NCBI GenBank assembly: GCA_015179125.1
Contig: WHVA01000144.1
Location: 164,400-228,399 of the forward strand
Direction: 5' to 3'
Origin: Gautieria morchelliformis
Lineage: Eukaryota > Basidiomycota > Agaricomycetes > Gomphales > Gomphaceae
DNA: 64,000 nucleotides
Shown: one piece after another, positions 24,301 through 33,466 of the stretch
How positions within the stretch are numbered: position 1 is the first letter of the stretch
How the letters are laid out: each line of letters begins with the position of its first letter
The notes under the pieces: model-generated
The model's input: only the letters and a program-made list of their open reading frames with translations
What the model was told of the DNA's origin: nothing
Database searches by the model: none
Program-made: the position numbers and the translations under genes

Positions 24301-25583
24301 ATTTTTCCAGCAGCATTAGATATTGTGCATTTCTGGCCACCGAGTCGAATGTCGTAGCCAGCATCATCGCACCGACCGATCGAGACGAGGGTAGCAGCAA
24401 TTTTGGGTGCATAGTATGTATCTTGCAACGTGACTTCTACTGTTCTATCTCCAACCTTATTGGATAATACGAGCAGTCCTGAGCCGAAGGCATCAAAGGT
24501 ACCTTTGTTGGCTGCTCGGATAGTCCTCGGCTGTGAGAATTGACAGTAGTTCCTCAATAAATTTTTGTGAGGAGTCATATGCGATGTCGTTCCGGTGTCG
24601 AGTATGACTATAACTCCTGAGGATGTGCTCAAATTGAAATTAGAGCACTCGTCGAAATTGGTGAAGGCAAGATGCCCATCACCACTTTCCTCAGAAGTAG
24701 ACTCTTCTTCGGCAACATTCGCTTTTGCTTTACCCTTCTTCTTTTTCTTGCCTTTGGCTTTCTTCTTCTGACGTGGTCCTTGACCTTCTTTACCACCTCC
24801 TTTAGCCCAGCAATTTTCGATGGAATGTCCAGGCTTTTTGCAGTTGGTGCATACATGCGCCTTCTGCCCCTTCTGGTCCTTCTTAGTAGATGAACCAATA
24901 AACACCTGCTCTTCTTGCGGGAGTGTTTTCTTCCTGTCATACTGAGCCTTTAGTACCCTAATAATATTATCAGGGACCAATGGCATCCCGCATTCTTCAA
25001 GCGAAGTTGTAAGGGCATTCATGACTGCCTCATAGGATGGTGGAAGTGACGCAAGGATTATGTCCATGAATTCTTCTTCAGAAACTCTAGCTCCCATCTC
25101 ATTAAGACGAGCATATAGGTCTTGGGCCTTGTCCAAGTGATCTCTCAAGTCTCCATCCTCAGGACATCTCATACTGCGGAGTTGTCTCTGCAGGCTGGTG
25201 AGGACCATCTTGGGCTTTTTGGTCATTTCATTGACCAGTGCATCCCAAGTCTCTTTTGCTGTCTTCTGCTTCTGTAGCATCAGGGCTAATGACTCTGACA
25301 CTGAGACGATGATTTGGGTCTTGGCTTGTCCTTCTCTAGCAAGGTATCTCTCCAGCTTCTCCTCGGCCTTATCCATCTGAGTTTCCTCAGCTTCTGTTAG
25401 AATATGGCCTGGGGGCATGACTGGAGGATCAGGAGGTCGAGTGACTCTCCCTTCTACATGCTTGAGCAGATTTTTGGACTCGAAATAGCTGATGAGAGTG
25501 GCTCGCCACAATGGCCAATTACTTCCATCAGTAGCAAGCTTCTCAACACCCAACAGCTTCTCAGAAGTGTCTCCGGGGCCCAT
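21339..25583 (-). CDS. Copia Gag-Pol polyprotein, intact
   Basis: A single 1414-residue frame. Residues 1-225 form a UBN2-type Gag; 245-258 a zinc knuckle CTNCKKPGHSIENC; about 265-290 is a lysine-rich linker. The aspartic protease DTG is at 329-331. Integrase begins with an HHCC finger (H460, H465, C494, C497), then Asp in YSDVWGP near 525, Asp in SDRGGEY near 590 and Glu in ESNGVAERLNR. Reverse transcriptase has KSRMVAQGF, DVDYAYLNATL and a VDD active site (TAVDDLTI). RNase H has YSDADW, SSTEAEF and SDNQSA. All catalytic motifs are present and no stop or shift was found. The ATG lies inside the primer-binding site, leaving no 5' leader beyond the LTR. All activities are made as one frame, so Gag excess would need another mechanism. 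Confidence 0.95.
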   Translation of the reverse strand: MGPGDTSEKLLGVEKLATDGSNWPLWRATLISYFESKNLLKHVEGRVTRPPDPPVMPPGHILTEAEETQMDKAEEKLERYLAREGQAKTQIIVSVSESLALMLQKQKTAKETWDALVNEMTKKPKMVLTSLQRQLRSMRCPEDGDLRDHLDKAQDLYARLNEMGARVSEEEFMDIILASLPPSYEAVMNALTTSLEECGMPLVPDNIIRVLKAQYDRKKTLPQEEQVFIGSSTKKDQKGQKAHVCTNCKKPGHSIENCWAKGGGKEGQGPRQKKKAKGKKKKKGKAKANVAEEESTSEESGDGHLAFTNFDECSNFNLSTSSGVIVILDTGTTSHMTPHKNLLRNYCQFSQPRTIRAANKGTFDAFGSGLLVLSNKVGDRTVEVTLQDTYYAPKIAATLVSIGRCDDAGYDIRLGGQKCTISNAAGKILMQAPKVNGLYRLDLQSPSAQAHMCLSAMEIHQKMGHISQKSLQHLLNHGMILGIELSSTGDRIVCDACIQAKIARKPLPREPRDRTSKFGDRIYSDVWGPARHLTIDKKSYYVSFIDDYSRESVIYLMANKSEAFSKYKLYEALMLRQRNVHIKALVSDRGGEYTSSEFEQHLAKQGTKHQLTVHDTPESNGVAERLNRTLTERTRAMLLESGLPKILWGYAIQHANYLRNRTHTRALPDKTPYEMIHHEKPNLKDIHAWGTEIYVKITQGDKLAARAKRARWIGISAQSHGHYVYWPDSHKVSVERNVVFDSEMKKGKVPIISIEESKLPTSKEEKKAIPASVPVPGRLVSEEAKIEEIDESAPEEYLEKLQPIQGVDDRPREAEPIRRSERIRQQQVQPAPSGPVTRSQTQRQTGAHMTTLAYEDVEDHKEVLFDQELSSEIDGISSYECAISAFLTDGQNNNKAPDLSQIEPSNADEALNNPMWKKSMDKEYEALIDKGVWERTKPPPGANIVGNKWVYLWKRNPEGKPIVPKSRMVAQGFTQKFGIDYDETYSPVARLSSLRILCAIAARNDWPIHQMDVDYAYLNATLPEPIYMKQPYGYESGDKGEVLLLKKALYGLKQSGREWYKRLSGEFHKLGFTTSATDGAVFYRRGGKGHVIIATAVDDLTITAENQSVLDEVKRDLAQVFSMKDLGEIHWLLNLKIERDWQKKTIAISQPAYIEKIIKKFNLEDAKTYATPLDPAVKLSKDQCPSTERGKKAMSKFPYRQAIGSLMWAAVATRPDIAFAVSLLSQFLENPGGTHWNAVKRVFKYLKGTKHYKLTLGRNQNGLMGYSDADWGSQSHRRSYSAYLFQIDGGTVSWSCQKQSIVALSSTEAEFVALTHAGKEALWMRHFISEIFQPLNRPIQVYSDNQSAIAITYGTQQHTRTKHFDIRLYFLRDIIKNQQAKLVYLPTEQMLADILTKGLPSPRVKILNEQIGIY

Positions 25584-25588
25584 AACCC
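25576..25588 (-). promoter_or_regulatory. Primer-binding site matching initiator tRNA anticodon arm
   Basis: Immediately after the 5' LTR the element reads GGGTTATGGGCCC. This is complementary to an initiator tRNA-Met anticodon arm (GGGCCCAUAACCC, or GGGCUC with one G-U pair). Drosophila copia uses such an internal half-tRNA primer rather than the tRNA 3' end. The pol start codon is the ATG within this site. Confidence 0.75.
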
Positions 25589-26086
25589 TGTAGAGGACAG
25601 GAATTATAGGCAGTAGGTATGGACTTGTTATTCAAAAGAATAGACTAGAAATCAATTCACTCTCTCAGTGAATTTAGTGGTCACTCTAAATATATTATAC
25701 ACTACCTAGAAATCAATTCACTACAGAGGATTTCTAGGTCAATAAATGCAAAGACTACTAGACTAATTTACTTGCCTCTCTCAGTGAATTTAGTGGTCAC
25801 TGAGAGAGGGGGAAATGTGTTCCACTGCGCATGTACTACTACCCGGCCCTTTAGCGCCCAAGAGCTCGCGCGTCGAAGTCATTTCAGACTCCGCTGGGTG
25901 CAGCCGCTTGTGAAAGTAGGAATAACAAGATGAAATAGAGAGATAAGGAATGAGTGGAAAATTTCGAAAATAACCAGAGAAATGGATGCATAATACAAGA
26001 ACAATGTGAGAAGAAATTGGAAGGCCACACAACAAATTGGATATATTATGCTTGATTTTGGTGCAGGAGCATAAATGCACCCAACA
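25589..26086 (-). repeat. 5' LTR of the complete copia element
   Basis: It is 498 bp and matches 20828-21325 base for base by eye. It would carry the element promoter. A TATA-like motif was not fixed with confidence. Confidence 0.95.
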
Positions 26087-26307
26087 GAAACTTCTGGTTG
26101 GCCCAACTTGCCTGTATACCATTTAGTCCATGTTTATATGCATCCATGAACCAAGCAGCACAATTGGCATATCTGAGTCAGTCTCACTTAGCACTCCTTT
26201 ATGCAAGTAAATAACACACCCACTGGCGCATTTTGAGTAGATCCACACGATCAAGGCATTCCTGCACATTTTTCTACATTTCTGCCTCATTTTTTGTAGG
26301 AGGGAGC

Positions 26308-26366
26308 ATTCTATATCGCTGTGTTCACTAATACACGATATTAATGCCTAAAAACCAATCTTGACA
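26308..26366 (-). repeat. R4 LTR 5' end fragment
   Basis: The complement begins TGTCAAGATTGGTTTTTAGG and continues through GTATTAGTGAACACAGCG, the first 50 or so bases of the R4 LTRs at 33467 and 34123. The rest of the LTR is missing. Confidence 0.7.
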
Positions 26367-26392
26367 TGATCACCCTGACATTCCAGGCTGGT

Positions 26393-26649
26393 TTAAGGGT
26401 ATGAAGACCATTCTTGAAGAACAGGGTTTCCTGGAAGAAGCTAACTTACATGCTGAATGTGCGGGATTCAAGTACAAGGACAAAACAGAAGGTTGCTGCT
26501 GCTGTCGGGTGCTTTTCAACCAGCCAGACTTTGTTGCACAAAAGCCAGCACTATTTGAGCTTGTTGAGTCACATGGTCATTTTGCCTTTTTTTATACAAA
26601 GTTCCATTGTGAGCTAAATTTCATTGAGCAATGCGTAATAAAAGTCCTG
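26393..26649 (+). pseudogene. DDE transposase C-terminal fragment
   Basis: The reading MKTILEEQGF, then CxxR-type CCCCRVLFNQPDF, then HGHFAFFYTKFHCELNFIEQC matches the C-terminal part of a basidiomycete DDE transposase, where FHCELNPIE holds the last catalytic Glu. The fragment has no start and stops right after the catalytic segment. It faces a second piece of the same kind of protein in opposite orientation. Confidence 0.65.
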
Positions 26650-26961
26650 TGATTGACCATTTGGGAGGGTTCCGTGACGCATCTTGCACTTCCCATGCTT
26701 CCCATGCCAGTGCTTTGTAAATTTAGGCATAGAGCGAGCTGAAAGTGCATTGTCTGCTCTTTTTTGGTGCCCCATTGCATTGTCAAATCCAAAAGCAGCA
26801 ATTGCTGTTCCTTGGAAATTATCCTCAATTAATTCAATGGCATTCTCAGTTTGGGAACAAAGGTCTGCACAATCAAAATATCCATCATGGTTCTTTCCTG
26901 CCTTGAATAGAACTCGAGCTTGCCAAGAGCAGGGTGAATGATGAACTGATAGGAAACCCAA
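26614..26961 (-). pseudogene. DDE transposase core fragment, inverted relative to its C-terminal piece
   Basis: On the minus strand the frame contains AGKNHDGYFDCADLC, QTENAIELIED, AAFGFDNAMGHQKRADNAL and MRHGTLPNGQSQ. This is the order of the central catalytic region (second Asp in FGFDN) of the same basidiomycete DDE family. It meets the plus-strand C-terminal piece tail to tail near 26620, so the two halves were brought together by inversion or by two insertions. Confidence 0.6.
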
Positions 26962-27109
26962 GTTAAGCTGAGGGATCCCAAGCGAGAACCAAGGCCGAGA
27001 CCTCGGGTCCAGACTCGGGAACGGGTCTTAACAGCAGCGCTCTCACATGTCATGCAGGCTCGCTCAGGTGGCTGAGCAGTTACGGTGTTAGACATATCAC
27101 ACATTCTCA

Positions 27110-27328
27110 ACAAATAGGAGAGAGAGACTGCCTTACCTCACAAGAGGGTGGGGCGGCAAACGGCCTCAAGGAGACCGGGGAGTAGGACCGACGTCGGTGC
27201 AGCCGCCCCTCGGGGAGTGAGGAGGAAGGCCCACACAATTCATAGGTACCTTGAGTGTAGAGTAGTGACCACCATAGGACTCCCTGCGGTCATTTAAAAT
27301 GATGAAAAAAAAAAAAAAAAAAAAAAAA
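27110..27328 (+). mobile_element. LINE 3' tail with poly(A)
   Basis: A GC-rich 3'-UTR-like stretch (CCGCCCCTCGGGGAG...) ends in ATTTAAAATGATG followed by about 25 A residues at 27304-27328. That is the signature of a 5'-truncated non-LTR insertion. No coding part and no clear target duplication were found. Confidence 0.5.
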
Positions 27329-27339
27329 CCTGATACCAC

Positions 27340-27989
27340 ATACTCATAATAATACACCCAATCAGCAGCAGAGCAGAACAGAGTTTCGTTTTCTTTGATC
27401 GTTCATATCGTCGTGATCCCCATCCCCTTGGATCCCTCGATTCTATCTTTGTCCTCATCGCAGTCGCCCGTCTTGACCCATCATTACTCTATTCAGCCTG
27501 GGCTGGCATAGCCTGGCTTTCTAATACCAGGCCAGTACAAGTCCAAGAAAACCATGACGTTCCTTAATACATCATGAGCACCTCACCATGGAACCATGCA
27601 TGCTTCCCTGGCCACAGTTTCCTCTATGCGGATTATAGTAGCCATTTGCTGCTCGGAATGATCTGTATGTGACCGTTGGTTCATGCTGATGTACGCGTAA
27701 GTACCACAGAACGAAGACACACAATAATGTCACATCGCGGATGTGGTTATATAGTCAATGTGCCAGCATCTCTTGCGATGGTGCCTTGCTTGGCATGTAT
27801 GTCTGACAAGCCTGAAATTGCATGTTAATTTGACTGTATCGCAAGCAGTACTACCTCATACCTTCTCACTTATCCAGCCCCTCTCCTGCGAAGACACACA
27901 ACTGGCATGGATGAGCCCTATGTGACTAGCATAGAGCAAGATATTGATCGATCTACCAGATTCAAACGAGCCCCGCGCGGTGTTGTCTA
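27340..27989. other. Unassigned sequence
   Basis: No confident gene. A minus-strand frame at 27856-28095 (containing VRVLSLDSAGASLG and SSQERGW) runs across the edge of duplication 2 and reads like an exon, but no family is recognised. The left arm lacks most of it. Confidence 0.35.
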
Positions 27990-30065
27990 TGATGGACCCC
28001 GTGCCCAGGCTGGCTCCTGCCGAGTCTAACGACAGGACTCGGACAATGTGCATGTCACATACTCCCTCCAACTCTTCGACTTCGACTTCATGCACATCGA
28101 GTTACGCGTCAGCTCTGCTTCAGGTTTGGCTCCGCCGCTGGACTATCATGGTTTCTTAGGAGGCTCATTCCTGTGACGAGACACTCCGAAAAACACTAAT
28201 GATCAGTCAGCTTTTCGCAATCGCTTACATCACTTTCTGGACCATGACTGGGACTGCACACAGCACCACGGGGCCGAACTGGCGTGTTCAACCATTCCTG
28301 TACTAAGCCGCTACGAAGCAGCTTGAGGGCTGAATCGACTCACTAGCTTTGCCCTTTTTCCCTTACTGACCATCATTCCCCAATTCGAGGACTGGTGCTT
28401 GTGGCTGGCCAAACCCTGGGTGGCCATGATGGACGTGATCTCTCACGGTTCTGTGATATACACGCCTCGAATACGCCCTCCGAGTATGGTACCTTGCAAC
28501 ACAAACGAACTGACCCTTCCTGTGCCATCCCATTCGGACCTACCAAAACTCCCTCCTGGTACAGCTTCTCTTATGCATTCTGAGAGAAATAACCAAGCCC
28601 CCCCCCCCATCGATCCTCGTCCTTTTCTTCCTCTGGTATATGTGCACCCTCCCTGTGCTAGGGAAGCACCGCCTTCGCGCTGGCCCCGCAGCAGCAGCGC
28701 CTATGACCTGCACCATCTGCACCAGCTCTCTCTTACGCCCGACATGGTTGTTCATCTGATCGTAAGCACGACGCTGCCCTCACCAACACTGGGCACCGGG
28801 GAACGATTGAAAGAAATACGCATTTTGCCAACTGGCAATGCTGGCGAAATGTCTCCAGTGAAAGAGAATCGGAGACCAAACCAACTTGGTGCGCATGTCT
28901 TTCCCCCATTCCCAGCATGGTTTTTCGTAAGCTGGGTCTGCGCATCTCTCACTAATACTGACCAATTCACGACGATTGAAATCCCCGGCTCACCGACTGG
29001 CAATGCAGACAAATCAACCTTTGCCAAAGCCACCTGGTATTTATCCTCCTAGAGCATGTCTCAATGTCCTCCATTCCACCCTTGTGTCACTTTCACAAGT
29101 AAGTCTCGTGCTTTGAAACGTCTTCATTCAGACTCACCGTCCCCCTTGTCCGAATGTTGAGTGTGCATCACTGTTGTAGGTGGAGAGACCAAGTACCTAG
29201 GCTGCGGCTGTATCTCGTGCCCTTGCACAACCAAAGAAGACTGCCTGAGCTCCCACTTCCTGAAAAGCCATAGTCATGCCTGGAACTGCCCTTCATGGGT
29301 GCCAGGCTAATTGTCGTGCATGTGTGCATGCAGGAGCGGCATGCGCCGGCCACCATTCATGCCGTGTGCACGACGGTTATCAGCAGCGCTTTAACCACAC
29401 CAGTTTGTGTGCGTGCAGCGATCACCGTCAAAGTTAACGAAGGCCATTGTGCGTTTTCTGGATGTCATTGCTGCCTCTTTCACTGACACCTCGTGACGCT
29501 TAGGCTGTAGTCCCTGAATAGACATGTACAGTGCTCACCCAAGTCCAGGACGTGTTTTTGACGCAGTCCTGTTATCTATATTCTCTTTTATGCTTCTGTC
29601 CCCACGTTATGTATCTCCCTCCAACCCCATGCCTATGTATCACCTATGCCCATTAATATTTCTTATAACTGGCATCGATTGTAAGGGAATACGAAGATAT
29701 TACCAGTGCAGGGACGCACCCCCTCGGGGTGCCATCGGGGGTCACGATCATGAACGCAACGAGCTTGATCATTTCGGATATAGATATACCTCTGAGCAAC
29801 TGGGAGTCTGCGACTTCGGACTGCTGATTGAGGGCAGAAGATTAATCGTTTACAAAGCCGCATATATGATGCTTGCAAGATTGTCGGCTGATATTATTAA
29901 AGTGGACTTGCCGACGCCTCCCGCTACAATCACTGGTACTTTGGGCTCATTACTAATAAATGGTCCAGTTTCACGTGCCATTAGCCGATCCATAGCTCGG
30001 GATACTGTCTGTTGTGAATTTCGAGCGTGGTGACTTTGAGAGTGTATGGTTCAACAGATCTTCTA
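27990..30065 (+). repeat. Right arm of inverted segmental duplication 2
   Basis: The plus strand here follows the minus strand of 14022-18280, without the LTR2/LINE insertion of the left arm; the empty site is at about 29175. It ends directly at the MnP copy 3 start codon. Frames conserved in both arms are described separately. Confidence 0.82.
28399..29052 (+). CDS. Unrecognised open frame in duplication 2, right arm
   Basis: A 217-codon frame, partner of 17054-17710. It begins in MWLAKPWVAMMDVIS and ends WYLSS. The central part is Pro/Ser/Leu-rich without a recognisable domain, and the antisense frame is open as well. It could be part of an unknown gene or a chance frame preserved by shared ancestry. 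Confidence 0.25.
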   Translation: MWLAKPWVAMMDVISHGSVIYTPRIRPPSMVPCNTNELTLPVPSHSDLPKLPPGTASLMHSERNNQAPPPIDPRPFLPLVYVHPPCAREAPPSRWPRSSSAYDLHHLHQLSLTPDMVVHLIVSTTLPSPTLGTGERLKEIRILPTGNAGEMSPVKENRRPNQLGAHVFPPFPAWFFVSWVCASLTNTDQFTTIEIPGSPTGNADKSTFAKATWYLSS

Positions 30066-30521
30066 ATGGCTTTCAAGTCTTTCATTGGTTTCCTCAGCAT
30101 TTCCCTTGCTGCTCACACCGTGACTACTGGCCATGTCAAGTGTCCAGATGGCAATTTAGCCTCCCATTCTGCTTGCGGCCCGTTTTTCGCCCTTCGCGAC
30201 GACGACCTGCAAAATAACATGTGAGGTGTTGCTCCCGGGTTGCGCAGCTCAGTTGGCCGATCAATTGTTTAGTTTTTCACACCAGTGTGGTGATGACACT
30301 CATGAGACACTTAGTCTCAGTTTCCGTTGGTCCATTCCCAGACGGTGGTGGAGTACGCTTAGTTACTCTAGTATTCTTCTCTTTCAGATGACGCCATCGC
30401 ATTCTCGCCAGCCCTAAAGGACCAGGGGCTCCCAGCTGGCGGAGGTGCTGACGGTTCCATGCTTATTTTCCCCGACGTCCAGCTGAATTTCCAGGCAAAC
30501 CTCGGGATTTCTGACAGCATA

Positions 30522-31345
30522 AGATAGAAGTCACTTAAATGCGACACGTTTATGTAAGCGGGCGCCTATGTCACGTGATGCGCCAAATCTTCGATTTGGT
30601 GAAGAAAAAAAAACCTTAGTTGAGACAGCATTTCAGTGAACCAGACTAAATAGACTCTCTTTTTATAGTGCCTTTCCAAACTAGGATATAATTTTTGGAA
30701 GTGAAATACGATAGCTGTGGAATGCCATGCAATAATATAATCTCTAAGCACTGAAAGCTGTCCCGAAGCAGCATCCCCTCCTTCAGCTGCAAGTGAAGTG
30801 TGCTCCTTAATGTAAAGTATGTACTCATCATCTGAATCCTCTGAATCATCTGCAACCGTGATGGCGGCCTTCGCAGCCTTCGGTGGCCTTGGACATGCAG
30901 ATTTGAGATTGTGGAGTCGAGAAGCCTTATTTTTAGATTTTCGTCCCATGTCCATGGCTCAGACTGTTCAAATATACTATTATGATGGGTAGGAAGGGCC
31001 TTGGAGTGGCAGCGCAATGTTTTTCCTTCGAGCCACAGCTGACAAATACGTCACGTGACCCGTCACATGACCGCCAAATTCTGGCGGTCCAAATACTGAC
31101 ATTGCGTAGAATCACTCTAAGACATCGAAAAAATAATTTGGAATTTTTCTGGTGTCACACTTAGAACATCATATATCTCCTCCAATAATATAGATATTTC
31201 CCAAGTCTCTCCTAGAAGTTGTAGCTATGCATCACCCAAAGAGACTCCAGTTTGGCAAAAAAATTCTGCCTTCCAGTTTTATTGAGCTTACCGTCGGATG
31301 GTCCTGTGCTTATGTAAAGGTGCCGCATTTAAACGACTTCTATCT
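30522..31345. mobile_element. 824 bp TIR element with TA target duplication
   Basis: The inverted ends are about 37 bp: AGATAGAAGTCACTTAAATG at the left, and the complement of the right end AGATAGAAGTCGTTTAAATG, continuing with few mismatches. It is flanked by TA (30520-30521 and 31346-31347). Comparison with the intact MnP shows that removing the element plus one TA restores the length exactly. A TA duplication fits the Tc1/mariner group. Only a short transposase-like N-terminus is inside, so it is non-autonomous. Confidence 0.85.
30566..30955 (-). pseudogene. Transposase N-terminal remnant in the TIR element
   Basis: A 129-codon minus-strand frame begins MDMGRKSKNKASRLHNLK and continues to an acidic stretch DDSEDSDDEY. 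A basic start followed by an acidic linker is common at the N-terminus of basidiomycete mariner-like transposases. No catalytic DDE region follows. The family call is an inference. Confidence 0.4.
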
Positions 31346-31617
31346 TAGAACTACTTACACCCTTCCTCCGCAGCCACACCCAGGTGTCTGGAGGTGACCC
31401 CATTCAATTCGCCGCTGCCGTTGCTATCGGCAACTGTCCTGGTGCTCCCAAGTTGGAATTCATGGCCGGGCATCCGAATGCCACAGCCCCGTGAGTGGTG
31501 GCAGGACTGTGGCCCTCACCTGGGTGATCTTGAGGATCTTTTGCTGGCATGGGCCGTGGAGCTGAACACCGTGCCGATGAGGCTGTGCTGGATGTATTGC
31601 TCAATCCATGCAGCGTG

Positions 31618-32309
31618 TGTGAAGAGTAAGAGTATCTGAGATTCGTTTGAGTGAGAGTAAGATTCAAAATTCGAAGTGAAGTTGAATCGAGTGGGGTGTC
31701 GTTCTGTAGATAATAGTCTATGCAGTGAAGTAGATTCTAACGTAAGTTGGGTGTCTCGAGATGAAAGCTTATATGGGTAACAAGTGAGTTCAATTAACTA
31801 ACTGGGTACGATACATAGCGTAGCTATTTAACTGTCGTGTGGAATGAACTATGTTGTAAATGGGATGGGTACGTAGTTTAACGTGTGTACATGACTCGGA
31901 GGTTTGTGCGCCAGGTGTTGCGGTAGGTACGTGTCATGCGCACTGGAAGGGGGTGTATGTGATTAAATGCATCAGAAACGAGATATGTGTTCGAAAGAGA
32001 AGGTAGAAAGGAAGAAACAGAAAGGAAGGGATTGTGTGATGGACTGGCCATTGAGTCGCTCCACGGATCAATGTGCTTCGGGCTCGGGCTTTGTCTCGGT
32101 TCAGGGGCGGATCTGTGGGTTTCTGGATCAGCTGCGTGTCCGCGGGTTGATGGGATTTTGTGGTGGATCGTGTGGGGTGTGTGTGTGATCGAGGGGAAGC
32201 TGAGGGGTAGTGGCACAGGCATGTTGCAGGTAGAAGGGCTTGGATGAGGTGAGAGTAATGTTTTGGTTTGGAATTGTGACAGTGTGCTCACGAGTAATGC
32301 CTCGATGGC
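31618..32309 (-). repeat. R3 LTR-like repeat, copy 2
   Basis: The complement follows copy 1 (1-583): CA-rich head, pyrimidine tract, CAGTTAAATAGCTACGC, and the tail CAGATACTCTTACTCTTCACA. It stands head to head with copy 3, forming a large imperfect inverted repeat. Confidence 0.65.
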
Positions 32310-32317
32310 TAGTCCAC

Positions 32318-32755
32318 TGTATATGGACTTCTCTTTTCCCCTTTTCTTTCCACACACACATCTCTCTCTTCTGATATCCAAAAAACATATACACTCCTTT
32401 CTATTTGACAGATAGTACGTTTATCCATCGCAGTAGCTGGCACTTCAACCCCCATAACCTGGATCACACATGTGTATCCACTTGAGCCAGCAACAACTTT
32501 TCTGTCATGGCTCACCCTACGTATCAGTTAAATAGCTGCCATGTATACAATAGTAGACCAGTCAATTGTCTCACTCGTTACCCATATGAACTATCACCTC
32601 GTGACGCATTACTTGGGTAGGCTTTGTCTCACTGCACACATACCTTGCACAAGCTATTTTCTCTTACATCAAACTCACATTCAATTCAACTTTACTTCAA
32701 AGTCTGAATCACACCCCTATTCAACGAAAATCTTCAGATACTCTTATTCTTTACA
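32318..32755 (+). repeat. R3 LTR-like repeat, copy 3
   Basis: It follows copies 1 and 2 from the pyrimidine tract on (TTTCCACACACACATC, TTCTGATATCC, CAGTTAAATAGCTGCC) to the tail CAGATACTCTTATTCTTTACA. The head, about 180 bp, is missing. Confidence 0.65.
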
Positions 32756-32769
32756 AGTACTGTGGCATA

Positions 32770-33466
32770 TCCTTCACGTGCCTCAGGAGCTCAGTACAGT
32801 AAAGCTCTGGTTGTAGAGTGGACAGATGTCATACCACTGCATGCACCGCTGTGGTGTTTTGCCTACGGGATGCAGCAGGAAGCCCATCTTGGAGACCGGC
32901 AGGTCTCTGAGCGGTATAATTTCCCCTTCCCCCACGGTAGGGAAAGCAAACTGTCCCAGCTGCCAGAGGCAAGTCCATGTGTGGACCGATGTAGTGGGTC
33001 CCGACGGTGGCCAACTGCCATCACAGCATGGGGTCACTGGTCATCACATGTGATGATGACTCTGCCAGGTATGCATTGGTCATGCACTCCTTAGCAGTGG
33101 CTAGCCCACTGTGGGTGTTGGGGACGCCATGCAATTTCTTGTGCTTCTGCTTGGGCTGCTCTGTGATGTGCTGGGCCAAGTTGGGGTGTCATAGAACTCA
33201 AAAGTGGAGGTGTCTGACCCCCATCCACCTCAGCATTCATAGTGTGCCACCTCTGGTGGCACACTCAGTCCCACTATCGATGTGGAGGGGGGGCTCACGA
33301 TCCAAGCTGAGAGGCCTGGCATGGGGCCAGTGGTTGTGCCTGATGCTGACATTTGAACGGCCAATGCCAGGGCAGCGCGTGATGGCATGGGAACTGTCAT
33401 GGGATAGGATGAACCCAATGCTGGCTGGGTGGCTGTGTCCAGTTGCAGCCTCTTGCAGGTGTCATG
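32770..33466 (+). other. Hairpin-dense tract over a copia integrase relic
   Basis: Perfect inverted repeats follow closely: GAGACC/GGTCTC at 32892-32907, the 16 nt palindrome TCATCACATGTGATGA at 33041-33056, and AGTGTGCCACC with its complement around a 3 nt loop at 33241-33265. At 32850-33090 one frame still reads like the start of a copia integrase (ISPSPTVGKANCPSC, WTDVVGP, DDSARYA). This suggests ordinary retroelement sequence that became hairpin-rich. Confidence 0.5.

Larger units (their letters stand above)
20828..26086 (-). mobile_element. Complete Ty1/copia retrotransposon (family LTR1)
   Basis: Two 498 bp LTRs that look identical by eye flank one uninterrupted Gag-Pol frame on the minus strand. 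The 5 bp duplication GAAAC is exact (20823-20827 and 26087-26091). A primer-binding site lies next to the 5' LTR and a purine tract next to the 3' LTR. Identical LTRs, an intact frame and a perfect target duplication point to a recent insertion. Its host site is noncoding. Confidence 0.96.
30066..31492 (+). pseudogene. Manganese peroxidase copy 3, catalytic site lost and gene truncated
   Basis: It starts MAFKSFIGFLSISLAAHT at 30066. Exon 1 has HSACGPFF where the intact gene has HSACCPFF (a disulfide Cys lost) and an extra Asp in RDDDL. Exon 2 reads CGDDTHETLSLSF: a Mn-site Glu is Asp and the catalytic distal Arg is Ser. Exon 3 begins normally ([17 protein letters not shown]) but is split after codons for SDS by an 824 bp TIR element (30522-31345). 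Coding resumes at 31348 and ends abruptly at 31492 after AGHPNATAP, where unrelated sequence begins. Proximal His, Mn-site Asp and the whole C-terminal half are missing. Confidence 0.92.

Noticed and set aside
24629-24940. Basic 103-codon frame inside copia
   Set aside because: It is an alternative frame of the lysine-rich Gag linker in the intact polyprotein.
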